From positions 165,275,521 to 165,339,520 of the forward strand of contig NC_081406.1 of assembly GCF_030272615.1 (NCBI RefSeq): DNA of 64,000 nt, given 5' to 3'. Position numbers and translations under genes: made by a program. Source of the DNA: Cryptomeria japonica (taxonomy: Eukaryota; Streptophyta; Pinopsida; Cupressales; Cupressaceae). Under the pieces are notes generated by a model. The model was not told where the DNA came from, made no database searches, and worked only from the letters and a program-made list of their open reading frames with translations. This document shows, piece after piece, positions 1 to 10,441 of this stretch (position 1 is its first letter; each line of letters begins with the position of its first letter).

Positions 1-1715
1 CCGCGACGTGTAACAACATTGTAATTTGAATTGGTATTTTTGAAGGTTATGGTTGCAACTTGTTCACTGGCATCATACAGATGATTTACAGTGTAATTAT
101 ACGCAGCCTGTGTATAATCAGTGGTATCAGTGCCTCGCCTAGAAGTGGAAGGACCCCTTTGATCTTGTGATGGAAGTGGATTTTTGAACATTAGATGATC
201 ATTATTGGTTGTTTTTGGGTCATGTCCTTCAATTTCAATTTCTCCTCGATCAATAAGATCCTGAATAAGATCTTTTAATCGGTGACAATTACTTGTCTTG
301 TGTCCTCTTCCTTGATGGAATTCACAGTGTTCAGTATCTCTCCACCATGCCGGTTTGACCTGAGGCTCATAGTTTGATAGTTTAGGTAGAGTGACCAAAT
401 TTTGAGAAATGAGTTGTCGCAACACTGTTTCAATGGGTTCCCCTAAGGGAGTGTATGTGCATTTTTGTTTTTGCTGACGAGGTCTAGGTTCATCATGAGA
501 TGTGACGCGACCTTGATTAGAAGGAACATTTGTGTTGTTTTGAGGTGGAGGATTTTGTCCTGCAAACCGAACCACAGGTTGTGCATTTTGGATAGTTCGG
601 GCATCCACAACCCCATCGTTGATGATATTCTTGTTTTTATTCCAGAAGTTTGGTTTATCGCTATTGAAGCGTGGGCGAGGACCATCTTTTGGTTCATTAA
701 AGATTTTGATGAGTCCTTTCTTAATGAGAGCCCGTTCACACTTCAAACCCTTGGTGATCATATCATTAAAAGAGTCTGTGTCTTTGACATCCAGGTGAAA
801 TTCCATTTCTTTGTTTAAGTTGGAAATGAATATTTCCACTAGTTCTCGTTCAGGTAACTGAAGAGAATGTCTGCTAGACATTTGGCACCATCATTGCAGG
901 AATACTGAGAATAGTTCACCTAGTTTTTGTTTGGTGTTACACAGATCAGCCATGGTGATGTCGCGTTCAATGTTATGGGAGTAATGAGCTAGGAACTTCT
1001 GGATGAGTTCCTCAAATGTTCTAATGCCACCTGATAGTCAGGAAAACCATGATGTGGTTGGTCCTCCCAAGCTTTGGGGAAAAAGGTGCATTAGGTATGT
1101 GTCTTCATATGCCACTTCAAGACAAGTGGAATGAAATTCTCTGACATGATCACGGGGATCTCCATTTCCTCTATATTTTTCAAATTTGGGTGTTTCGAAT
1201 CCTCGTGGAAAGGGTGGCATATAAATATTCCTATCAAAAGGATAGGGATAGATGTCATTGAGGGAGAATTGGTTAGTCTTGACACCACTATGAAGCTGTT
1301 GAGCAAGATTCTTGACTTGTTGCCGCAACATCTCCATTTCATTTGGAGGAGGAGGTGGTGGGTTACCTCGAGGAATGTTATATCTGATGGGATCTCTACA
1401 TCTTTCCTCCTCATGGCGACTTTGTCTTTCTGATGCTTGTCTTAGATGGGCAAGATCAAAGTCAGAGGGGAGTTTGGCTCCTTCTTGAGCGAGTTTTAAG
1501 AAGTGCGCATCCACATTGCTCCTGAGTATTTCGTCAAACAGTCTGTTAAAGAGAGGGTTATGCTGAGCCCTTTCGATTGTTGCAGGAGTAGGAGTTCTTG
1601 GGTTTTCGTCATTTGCATTTCCTCCAAGTGCTTCTTGAAATTAATTGAAATTTTCCTCTTCTTCTTCTTCTATTTCTATTTCGCATTGCCTTGACTGTGA
1701 TCGGGTTTGAACCAT
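1..1715 (-). pseudogene. G1 gag (partial, three premature stops)
   Basis: Gag is the structural protein that packages retrotransposon RNA into particles. The frame opens at the ATG at 1713-1715 (MVQTRSQ...), a start typical of plant gypsy gag, and stays open for about 570 codons to the window edge without a frameshift. Three stops break it: TAA at 1641-1643, TGA at 1038-1040 and TGA at 891-893; each is one C-to-T step from CAA or CGA. An acidic E-rich stretch follows the start. A capsid-like region (GNGDPRDHVREFHSTCLE, near 1130-1180) runs into the segment with SWF, and further on comes a knuckle, CEFHQGRGHKTSNC, near 270-330, followed by RLKDLIQDLIDRG. Few lesions and a continuous frame suggest a fairly recent insertion. 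Confidence 0.88.
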
Positions 1716-4363
1716 TTTGTTTATGAGTCTTTGTTGAAGTTGAGTGAAAATGATGATGAGTTTTTGATGAAATGAGAGATTGATGATTGGTGAATTGTGT
1801 TGCATGTGGATCTCTAACACTTTTAAGGTAGATGTAACTGAAATTCCTTCTTTGAATTGCTTGCTTGCTTGATAAGATTTTGATGTGATAAGGTGTAGAG
1901 AAATCTAAGATGTGTTACAGATTTAACTACCTAGTAATGAGAGGATTCACTCATGAACTAGTTTTAACCTACATAGATGTGTTTCTTAGGATGAGCTTAT
2001 CCTAGATGTAGAAACAATCTAAAAAGTGATGTGATGTGTTTGATTTCAAGCAATATCTAAAAAAAAAGAGAACTTAGGACAAGAACCTCTTAATGTTTTT
2101 GAGAGTTGGGACGGATTGATGATGAAATGATGATGTATGAGTGAGATAATGGATGAAATGTTTTAACTTCAATAAAAGCTTTGTGTCTCAAATGGGACAA
2201 ACTCTACCTCTTCCCTTTCAGGCGTTGGTGGGATTTCTCGAGCTGTGTTGTATGTGATACAGACGTTTGGGAACAAGTTGGGATTAATCTTACCTCCTTC
2301 GTTTTTGTGATAACTCAGAGCTCTATATTGTGTAAAAGCTCTGCGGTTCAATGATTCTGAATCAAATTTGTTTGTTTTACCTTGAAGGTAGAGACGCATG
2401 TGACGCAAGAAAACTCTATGGGAGACAAAGATTTGTCTATTGATATAGAAGAATTTCGTTCATTTGATCAAAGCCTTTGAGCTTAATGGTCTTCTTTTCA
2501 AGTTGATATCCTGATTACGCTTCTTGTTTCACAAGATGTGAAGAATGGTCATAAAATTTTGACTCTTTGTTGTTTGTACTTTGTTTTTGATGTGTTTGGT
2601 TATCTTTAAAAGATGTTGGATGAATACTTTGTTTTTGGGATTGATTTTCGATTTGATGTTTCTTTGACAAGAAAACAAAGCAAGCACACAAACACAAGAT
2701 TGTAGCCTAAAAAGGCACAAATGAGTATGGGTCTAGATCAACCCAATCCTTGGACTTGTATATGACCCTTCCTTTAGATGTATTTTAAGGTGTATTTCCA
2801 AAGCCTAAAGTCAGCTCAATTTGCACTTGGTCTTTAAAATGAACACACTTTAAACACTTTTTATCCCTAAGGTCAAATGGCCAGTTGTGATAAATTTAGC
2901 CCACATCTTGATATTTCTTCGACTTTGGTACTACATACCTTATGAATCCCGTCGTGGCAGGTAAGGATGTGATATACTAAGTCTTGCACAAGCATAACAA
3001 ATAGATGATCCCTATGATGAGGGAGTCACTGCTTTTATCAAGCCACAAGTGACTTTTCAAAAAGCTATGTTTCTACTCAAGGAAATATGTATGGTGAGTA
3101 TCTTGGGAGCAAAACCATCTATGCTCTTGCACTAAATTATATCACAAATATCCTCAATCAATAGAATGGGTGGGCTACTACTTAAAAGGTGTTTAGTCAT
3201 GTTCGATGTTTTTGGACATAAGTTCATTCTGCAATGACTCACTTAAGAGCCTTGTAACTGGTGGTGAGGCCCATTTGTCCTTTCAGCCAGTTACACTATA
3301 GGAACAACTATACCCAAGGCTACAGCTTTCGCTCTCACTTGATTTCTATAGCGACTCGAAGGATTTACCGCTCGAGGTCGTTCCCAAGAGTATCGATCCC
3401 TTGGCAGGCCTCTCTTAAAAAGATAAAAATTTTGAGTGTTACTAACACTTTTCTCTTGCACCTAGGACCACGAAAGCCAAGGGAGAGGATAGTGTGTGTT
3501 AGAGGTAGGACCACTCAACTGACTTTTTTGCACAAGCATGCCAAACACGTAAAACACTTGTTCTTTTTAATCCATCATTTCAAAATGTGGTCTAACTATT
3601 CGGAGATGTTGCTCCAACAGCCATGGTGTTCTTTTTAACTTTCAAAGGCAATGTGTTTTGTAATCTAGAATTTGGAAATCCTAGTCAACTTAATGAAATA
3701 CACGTTTGCTTGAAGTAAAATTTGTTTTGCAAAAATAAAAAACAAATGGATTGTTCTTTTTACTTGCCCAAAATTGAAGTGTGGATTGTGATTTTTAAGT
3801 TTGATGCAAGGAAAGCAAATTTGTTTGTTGATTTTTAAGCACCAAAATGAAGATGAATCCTAACTTTGCAATGGAAGTAAATGTTTGTTTTCAAGTTTTT
3901 TAAGAGCACCAAAGGAAAATTTGTGATTTTAGTGGTGAGTTTTAAACCTGCACAAACAATAAATAGTTAGTAAAATCTATGTCCAAGGGGGGGCTTCCAC
4001 AAGCCTAAGATTTTCAATTTTTCAGTTACAAGGTGAGTTTTACAACATTCTGTTGCAATAGCGCTAGTCTGCGTTTGAACAGAACTGCTATTTCACACAG
4101 AAGCGCTAAAAGAAGGATAAAGCCCGAGAGGCAAAAGCGTTGAAAGAGTTTCATTAGCACCAAAAGAATAGCAAAAGTGCCAAAACAAATACAACAGCGC
4201 TAAAAGTTTAACAATAGCGCTATTGTAGTGACAATAGCACTAAAAGAAAAAGTGTCGGTAGCATTAGAACGTGTTCAATAGCGCCGAAGCATAACCTGTG
4301 TGACAAATTCAACAATCAGAAATGTTAGTTTACAAAAAAAATAGTATTTTTTTGGTGCTTGGA
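1716..4363 (-). other. G1 untranslated leader
   Basis: About 2.6 kb lies between the primer site and the gag start. No protein family is recognisable. A 79-codon minus-strand ORF (2169-2408) and a few other short ORFs occur by chance or as remnants. Long leaders, sometimes with an extra ORF, are known in Ogre/Tat gypsy elements; nothing here proves a functional ORF. The part nearest the primer site holds a cluster of AGCGCT motifs. Confidence 0.6.
4056..4290. repeat. Cluster of AGCGCT(AAAAG) motifs in the G1 leader
   Basis: The palindrome AGCGCT or a one-base variant recurs at 4060, 4102, 4196, 4216, 4236 (AGCACT) and 4280 (AGCGCC), often followed by AAAAG and preceded by CAAT. Spacing is irregular, so it is a dispersed motif cluster and not a clean tandem repeat. 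Role unknown. Confidence 0.6.
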
Positions 4364-4365
4364 TT

Positions 4366-4381
4366 CACGTCGGGTTCACCA
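4366..4381 (-). promoter_or_regulatory. G1 primer-binding site
   Basis: On the plus strand the tRNA-like 3' end reads CACGTCGGGTTCACCA and ends in CCA two bases before the LTR. On the element strand this is a TGGTGAACCCGAC-type site. Near-identical sites sit at the same place in G4 (40691-40704) and G5 (62812-62827). I could not name the tRNA. Confidence 0.75.
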
Positions 4382-4383
4382 AA

Positions 4384-5768
4384 TGATGCCCTCCTAAATG
4401 GACAAGGTTAGCAAACGACAAACAACACACGAAAACCAAAAGATCGTTAGTGTTTATCAATCAAAAACTAATCTAAAAAGACATACCAAGAGAGACACTA
4501 AAAACATGCTAATATATCTAACTAAAGAAACAAAGATAATGAGACATCTCCAAATGCCTCTTAGCATGGTCTTGGCTCCTTTCTCCCTTGTTCCTCTCCT
4601 CTCCAAGTTCCAAAATAGTGTAGCTCTCAGTAGCTTTTTGCACTATGGATGCTTATGGAGGATTGAGATTGAGGTATTGTGCTTCAAATGTGAAATGAAA
4701 AGCTAATACTATGCTATTGATGCTAAAATGATTGATTTTATCAAAAAGACAAGATATTAGATAATTATGCTAAAATGCTCTCTAAAAATGCCTATAGCTT
4801 AAATGCATACAAGTTTTCAGGATCTGGATTATGAAGAAATGGGCTCTATTTATAGGAAAAATGGAGCAATGGATGGTTGAGATTGAGCAATCTCAACAAG
4901 GGTCAAGATTGAATGATTTCAAATCCATGTGAGGGCTTTCAACCCAATCCCAGGATGACAAGTGTCAATGTGAGATAGGTTGAGAGGGGAGGGAATAAGC
5001 ATTAAATGCCTGATATGACCTTGAGATTTAAAGTCAAGGTTGGTTGAATGAATAAACTCTTTATTCAAAGAATAAAGATTTTATCCAATGGATAAACTCT
5101 TGTGCAAATGTGAAATGGATGAATATGGTCAAAACAATAAATGTTTGGGGGGACAAGTTTGAAATAACCATAAATGGTTATGTAAGAGCCATAAATGGTC
5201 ATGTAAGAGCCATTAGTGGTCTTGGAAGACTTTGGGGGTTAATTTGTTGAACACACAAAGCATTAAATGCTTTTCAAAGACTTTGGAGTCTTTGAGAAGT
5301 GACTCCATTTTGCTCAGGAATGTGACAATAATTAGGGGATGGATTAGGCTAATTAGGAAGGGGTTAGAAGAATCTAGAAGGGGATTATATTTTGCAAGTG
5401 GATTTGGTGGGTGAGGAAAATAGGATTTTATTAAAATAAAAATTTATTTATTTCAATAAATGTGTGCAAGTTGCATTTGTAGGAAAATGCAAGTGGGGGG
5501 ATAATGATTTAAATAAATGTTTTATTTAATTTATTTAAAAGAGGAAAAGGGGATTTTATTAAATAAATAGATTTTATTTATTTAATTGATTGGAATTTGA
5601 TTTAATGAATGAATTAAAATAAATTGAATAATTTATTTAATTAATAGAAGAATGTTTGGAGATGAATTAATTAAATATTAATTTAATGAACTGATGGCTA
5701 GTTGGATTTTTAATCAAATAAATAGCGAATATTTATTTAATTAAGCTAGACAGATTTGTGTGACTACA
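4384..5768 (-). repeat. G1 5' LTR
   Basis: About 1,385 bp, bounded by TG and CA. On the element strand it begins TGTAGTCACAC and ends GGCATCA next to the primer site. The start of the LTR (5400-5760 here) is very AT-rich, with repeated TTATTTAATT words. The right end is fixed exactly because the G2 RT frame resumes at 5769. The partner LTR is outside the window. Confidence 0.85.
4847..4854 (-). promoter_or_regulatory. TATA box in G1 LTR
   Basis: CTATAAATAGAG on the minus strand is a near-consensus plant TATA box inside the LTR, placed so that transcription would run toward gag. Confidence 0.65.
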
Positions 5769-7936
5769 CTGATTTCTTTGGGTTAAAGAGAAATATCATG
5801 ATCTCGGCATCTTTGCAACACAGTTTCTAAATCCTTGAAATGATCTTTCCTTTTCTTAGAAAAGACCATCAAATCATCTAGATACACAACAATGGTCTTA
5901 CCAATCAAGTGACTAAATGAAAGGTTCATTGCTCTTTGGAAAGTGGCTCTAGCATTTATCAGACCGAAAGGCATGCGATTATAGGCAAAAGTTTCCCATG
6001 GTGTTGTAAAGGTCGTTTTGTGTTGATCTTCTTTTGCCACACTTACCTAATTATATCCAGAGAAACCATCAAGCATCGACATCATTTCAGATCTGGCAAT
6101 AGCTTAAAGAATATGATCCATCGCTGGTAAAGGATAATTGTCTTTCAAGCTAGCTTGATTCAGATTCTGAAAATCAACACAGATTCTTATTTCTCCATTT
6201 TTCTTACAAACTAGAACAATATTAGCCACCCATGTGGAATGATGGATTGGATAGATAATCCTTGCTTGAAGGATTTTGTCTATTTCTCTAAAAATAGCAT
6301 CTGCAACCTTGGGGTTATAATTCCTTAGTTTTTTTCTGAAAGGTGCCACTCCTGGTTTAAGGGGAATATGATGTTGAAATTGGCCATTTCTAAAATCTTT
6401 CAAATCTTCATAGGACCAGGCAAAAGCATCAAAAAAACTTTGCAACAGTTCGATGAACAAACAGCTTTCTTTAGGAGTGCAACATTTACCCAAATTGACC
6501 ATCTTTAGATCATTTTCATCACTGATATTGACTTTCTCATATTCACCTGATGTATAAGCACTTTGGGAATCAGTTCTTTTTACATACTTGTCATTGCAGT
6601 CAAACAGGCTTTCTAAGGTTACTAACCCTTTCGGAATTCGATTCCCTTTAAGCTGAACCACTCCTTCTCTGAAGCTTCCCTTCTCATCTGGACAAAACTC
6701 ATTGCATTGATTCTCAGAACCTTCAAAATAAGATGGAGCAAACATTGCAACATTTTGTAAGAACTTATCAATATGTTTATCATCTTCAAACACTTGCCAG
6801 AAATATGAATTATCAGGAACATTAGGACGATATATTGCTTCAATTCTGTAAATATCAGTACCAAAATCTGGATGTGGAAGTAATAAAGATGCTGATACTA
6901 CCAAAGAATCCGCATGAGAATTTTGACTCTTGGGAATAGCTTCTATTGAAAATGCATCAAAATACTCAATTTCATCCCAGACTCTATTTCTATAATGTTT
7001 AAGCCTCTCATTTTTCATAGAATAATGGCTACGAACCTAATTTACAATCAATTCTGCATCACCCTTAGCGCACAATAGTCTAATTCCTCTTTTCTTGGCT
7101 TGTTCAATTCCTAGCAATAATGCTTCATATTCTGCGATGTTATTCATATTTTTAAACTCCAGTTTAAATGAGAAAGGAATCTTCTCACCCTATGGGGAAA
7201 TAAATACCACTCCAGCACCAGACCCGGCAGATGCACAACTTCCATCAAATTCCATTGTCCACAACCCTATAGCGTGATCAACCACATCTTCTAACATACC
7301 CCTTTTATCATCAGAGAAAAGCAAATAGTTACCAAATTCACATTCTTGATACAATATTTGTGACTTTGGATCATCAGAAGGGAAAACCATATATTTGGAT
7401 TTTAGTTTAGGTATGAGAGTAATTTTCTATTTACCTACCTGAATCACCGCTTCAGACCAGTCCATTTTAATCTCACCACCTAAATCCTTACAAAAGGTTC
7501 TGCTCAAGAGCATTCCATAACTTGTGGGGATATCAGCAACTAATATAGTTAGCTTTACTCTTTTATTCAGATGAACTGCCAGAGCAACCTAAGCATCTTT
7601 AATCTGACCAAGCAAGGGCACCTGTTTTCAATCCATTGAATAACACTTCCCAAAAGTTTTAGTGAGTGGGAGACCTAATGCTTTGGCAACTGCAGAAGGC
7701 ATTATATTATCCGAGGCTCCTAAGTCAATGATGCAATTATTGAGCTTATATCCATTGATAAATAAAGACACATAAAATGGCTCAGGTCTTAGATCAGGCA
7801 TGTGTGATGATTCAACTAGTTCATCAACAAATGTCTTAGATATAGAAGCAACAAACAATTCCACAGCCTCGTTATATTGTGAGGGTTCAAGATTTATCAA
7901 TGGTAAACTTGAGGGCTTCAGTTGAGAATTTCCTTC
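5769..7936 (-). pseudogene. G2 pol: protease, RNase H, RT (truncated)
   Basis: Pol processes the polyprotein and copies element RNA into DNA. The protease motif CIIDLGAS is near 7710-7735; the residue after the catalytic Asp is Leu where retropepsins usually have Ser or Thr, a C-to-T change (TTA for TCA). RNase H follows at about 6880-7262, then a 160-residue linker, then RT, which holds RICVDFQNLNQ and YLDDLMVFS. The frame is constant through seven internal stops (7628, 7589, 7427, 7190, 7037, 6104, 6047; lowest base of each codon). One extra T near 5785 shifts the frame just before G1 cuts the RT. Integrase is not in the window. Confidence 0.9.
6880..7262 (-). other. RNase H domain located upstream of RT in G2
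   Basis: The fold is recognisable from its four acidic positions in order: Asp in WTMEFDGS (7244-7246), Glu in NNIAEYEALLLG, Asp in CAKGDAELIVN, and the last Asp in NSHADSL. It is followed without interruption by the linker and the RT in the same frame. In standard Ty3/gypsy elements RNase H comes after RT. The domain resembles the extra RNase H of Tat-type elements more than a standard gypsy RNase H; this is judged by eye. Confidence 0.85.
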
Positions 7937-9485
7937 CTACACATACTTAATTAGCTTTTCTAATTCTTTAGGATTCAACTTAAGGTATTCAGCAGGCGAG
8001 ATTTGAATCCTTGATGCTTTACAAAACTCAACGATATCAAAAGAAGTATCAGACTCAGACCACTTGAACATTTGAACTTCTTGAACCTTTGAACCATTCT
8101 CATAATTTCGGTTCATGACTTCTTTACCCTTAATTAAAGTTTCAGGAGAAGTAGGGGTACTTGTATATTTGAAAGGACGCTGACTCCTAGTAAGGATGAC
8201 ACAAGAGGAATCTTCAAGGGTCACCAATATATCTCCTCCTCTATCTGAATTTGAGTCATATTCAAGGAAGTGTATTCTAGAGTCACCAGGCTGCCCATGA
8301 ACTTCTCCTTCTGAACCAAGTTCACTTATGACTTCTCCTGTACTAAGTATCTGTGCATGTCGTACCATTTCAGGGCATGAACTTCCATCATGATCATCCA
8401 TTAAATGAAAAACACACATGTTTCCTCTATGTGGTGGTGGTTCAATGGCTAGTCTTTGTTGAACTGGAGGAAGTTGTAGAGTTTTATTCCCAATCACTAT
8501 AGGTTGATTATTAATTCTTCTTGGTACATCTTGATAAGGCTAAGGATAGGAAGTACTAGCCTTAGGTAGCTGCCTTTTGAGAGAAATTACATCATTCATC
8601 AGTCTCTGGATTACAGGTTCAGATGAAGTTGTGGAAATTAATGACTGCAAAGTAGCAGTTTGAATTTCTCTCTTCCACATACCCGCATTAATTAAGTCAT
8701 CCTCTAACTCTACAAAAGTTTTGTCAGCGGCTAAATCTTGCACTCTTTGTCTATGAATAAAGAAACTTATTTCTGTAGGCATTGCATTAATAAAGAAACA
8801 CTTCAAATTATCATCAGAAGGCCTTCGATTAACTAGAATCTTATGAACAATTTTATCAAATTTTGCCACAAAATCCCTCATTGTTTCAGGAATCTCTTTT
8901 TTTAATTGGGCTAACTGGGCTATGAGAGAATGCTCATCTTCTACTACTTTGAACCTATCCTCGAATCTAGTTTTCAAATCTTGCCAATTTGTTATTACAC
9001 CATTTGGCAAATGATAAAACCAATCAGCTGCTCCATCAGTTAATGTCTATACAAACAACCTTATTGCTACATCTTCATGTTGAACAACTAAAACCCCACA
9101 TGCAACATTAAATGCATTTAAATGTTCATCAACTATCACTCTTCCATCACCATTGAACCTGGGTAAGTGTTCTCTAGACCCTTTAGGCAAACAATGCAGA
9201 TTGGCACCAAGAGCAAGTGGTCCTACAGCTGGACGCCATGGGAAGTACAATATTCAAAGGAGTAGGATTAATTACAGAAGGAAGGATAACACCATGCAAG
9301 GTTAAGGCGTGACAAACAAAAGTTTGGGGAGAAACAGGGGAAGAACTTGGGGGTCTACTCCTTGCTCTTCTTCTGGGTGTAAAGGAAGGGAAAAATTTCA
9401 AATTTTGCAAGTCTTGAAAAACTGGATCAACTATCTCTTCACGCCTTTGAGACCTAGTATACCTTCTTGGCTCCAGTGTGCTCAC
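7937..9485 (-). pseudogene. G2 gag
   Basis: The capsid-like gag starts around 9485 (STLEPRRYTRSQ); the first codon now reads GTG and may be a mutated ATG. A frameshift near 9245 joins this N-terminus to the frame used by the rest. The capsid segment includes FNGDGRVIVDEHLNAF, then ADWFYHLPNGVITNW and RDFVAKFDKI, typical of retrotransposon gag. A zinc-knuckle variant, CVFHLMDDHDGSSC (near 8380-8420), has spacing C-x2-H-x5-H-x4-C. Stops at 9047-9049, 8540-8542 and 7937-7939 are all TAG. Gag continues into protease in the same frame with no natural break, so G2 encoded a gag-pol fusion. Confidence 0.88.
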
Positions 9486-9560
9486 GAATCACAAGTTCAA
9501 GCAAACTGGCAACTGATCATTACTATTGCTTGTGGCTATGTAACTAGTCTTATTATTCAA

Positions 9561-9579
9561 CTCCCCAGTAGAGTCACCA
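9561..9579 (-). promoter_or_regulatory. G2 primer-binding site
   Basis: The plus strand reads CTCCCCAGTAGAGTCACCA, the look of a tRNA 3' end, about 75 bp from the gag start and 6 bp from a TG that opens the LTR. It resembles a plant tRNA-Arg 3' end; this is from memory and untested. Confidence 0.7.
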
Positions 9580-9585
9580 AAAATC

Positions 9586-10441
9586 TGTTAGTTAATAGAT
9601 TGGATTTCCCAAAATTTATTAACAAATACTCATGCTCGCCCAGTAGGAAACCAATAAAACCAACAGCTGGGTAAATAATGTTAATTTGCCCTCTGCATAA
9701 GGGTACAGATCCCCATATGATATTCAATGAATTTTGACCAAATTTTATCATATAATTCACTTTTAACCAGAAAGCAAAGAAAGGCTTTAACATTCACTTG
9801 TCAACACAAAATGAATGCCTCAAAAAGATTATTGGAATACATAACAAAACATTAAATTTCAAATAATGATTATCCTATATGAAGTGATCAAAATATTTGA
9901 ACTCTAATTGATACTCGCTCATGCCTCATAGCACAAAGGGAATCAAAATATTCAAATGCTTTCAACTAATTTCATTTATCAGATTGACTCACAGACTTAA
10001 TATTTGATAAAAATCAGAGAAGGGAATCCAATACATGAACACATAAATATCCCAACAGAAATTCTTATATATTCAAACACACAGGTATCAAAAGTTGTAT
10101 TAGACATTCCATTCCATTCAAAGATGGAGTATTTCACTGAATTTAACAAGTAAAAAAAAGTCTGTTGTCTTAGTTTTTACCAAAATTTATGGATCCATGC
10201 CAAAACATCCATTCCTAATACTTATAGCTACCAGGCTAACCTAATAGCTAAACACAAAGCTTCAAGAAACAAACGTTTGTAACTAAAATTAACTAAAAAC
10301 GGCCAAGAGCCATAAACAAAGCTATAATTGCAGAAGAGGAAACAGTTTTTGATTCATCCTATTGGTGGGTTGTGCCACGTATATTTCACCATTCCATATG
10401 AGCCGCTGAAAAGTTGTGAACAACTTGATAATGTGGGAGCC
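9586..10441 (-). repeat. G2 5' LTR, primer-side portion
   Basis: The LTR begins at TGTTAG (9586) just beyond the primer site. Its far end cannot be fixed because the partner LTR is outside the window. No coding sequence is seen here. If the CTAACA at 14153-14158 is the other terminus, the LTR would be about 4.6 kb and include the unknown reading frame at 10442-13838. Confidence 0.5.

Larger units (their letters stand above)
1..5768 (-). mobile_element. Ty3/gypsy element G1, 5' part
   Basis: Read on the minus strand, the order is 5' LTR (4384-5768), primer-binding site, a leader of about 2.6 kb, then gag running off the left window edge. Pol and the 3' LTR must lie to the left. The LTR right end interrupts the RT of G2 at 5768/5769, so G1 is the younger insertion. 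The 5 bases after the LTR, CTGAT (5769-5773), are the predicted target duplication; its partner is outside the window. The gag zinc-knuckle type (C-x2-H-x4-H-x4-C followed by LK) suggests a non-chromodomain gypsy of the Tat/Retand kind; that assignment is inference. Confidence 0.9.
5769..9585 (-). mobile_element. Ty3/gypsy element G2, gag-pol part
   Basis: Primer site (9561-9579), gag and pol read on the minus strand as a single fused frame, cut at 5768 by G1. Domain order is gag, protease, RNase H, RT; integrase and the rest of pol are beyond G1 and outside the window. One frameshift near 9245, another at 5785 and ten in-frame stops show a dead copy. Confidence 0.9.

Noticed and set aside
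443-739. 98-codon minus-strand ORF overlapping G1 gag
   Set aside because: It is an out-of-frame shadow. The true gag frame here is open to the window edge and carries the zinc knuckle.
2169-2408. Leader ORF as a functional Ogre-type ORF1
   Set aside because: Only 79 codons and no recognisable features; position alone is not enough.
3261-3638. 125-codon plus-strand ORF in the G1 leader
   Set aside because: No motif or homology cue, opposite to the element strand, and inside non-coding leader; most likely chance.
4366-4381. tRNA gene at the CCA-ending sequence
   Set aside because: Only the 3' end resembles a tRNA and it abuts an LTR, which is the mark of a primer-binding site.
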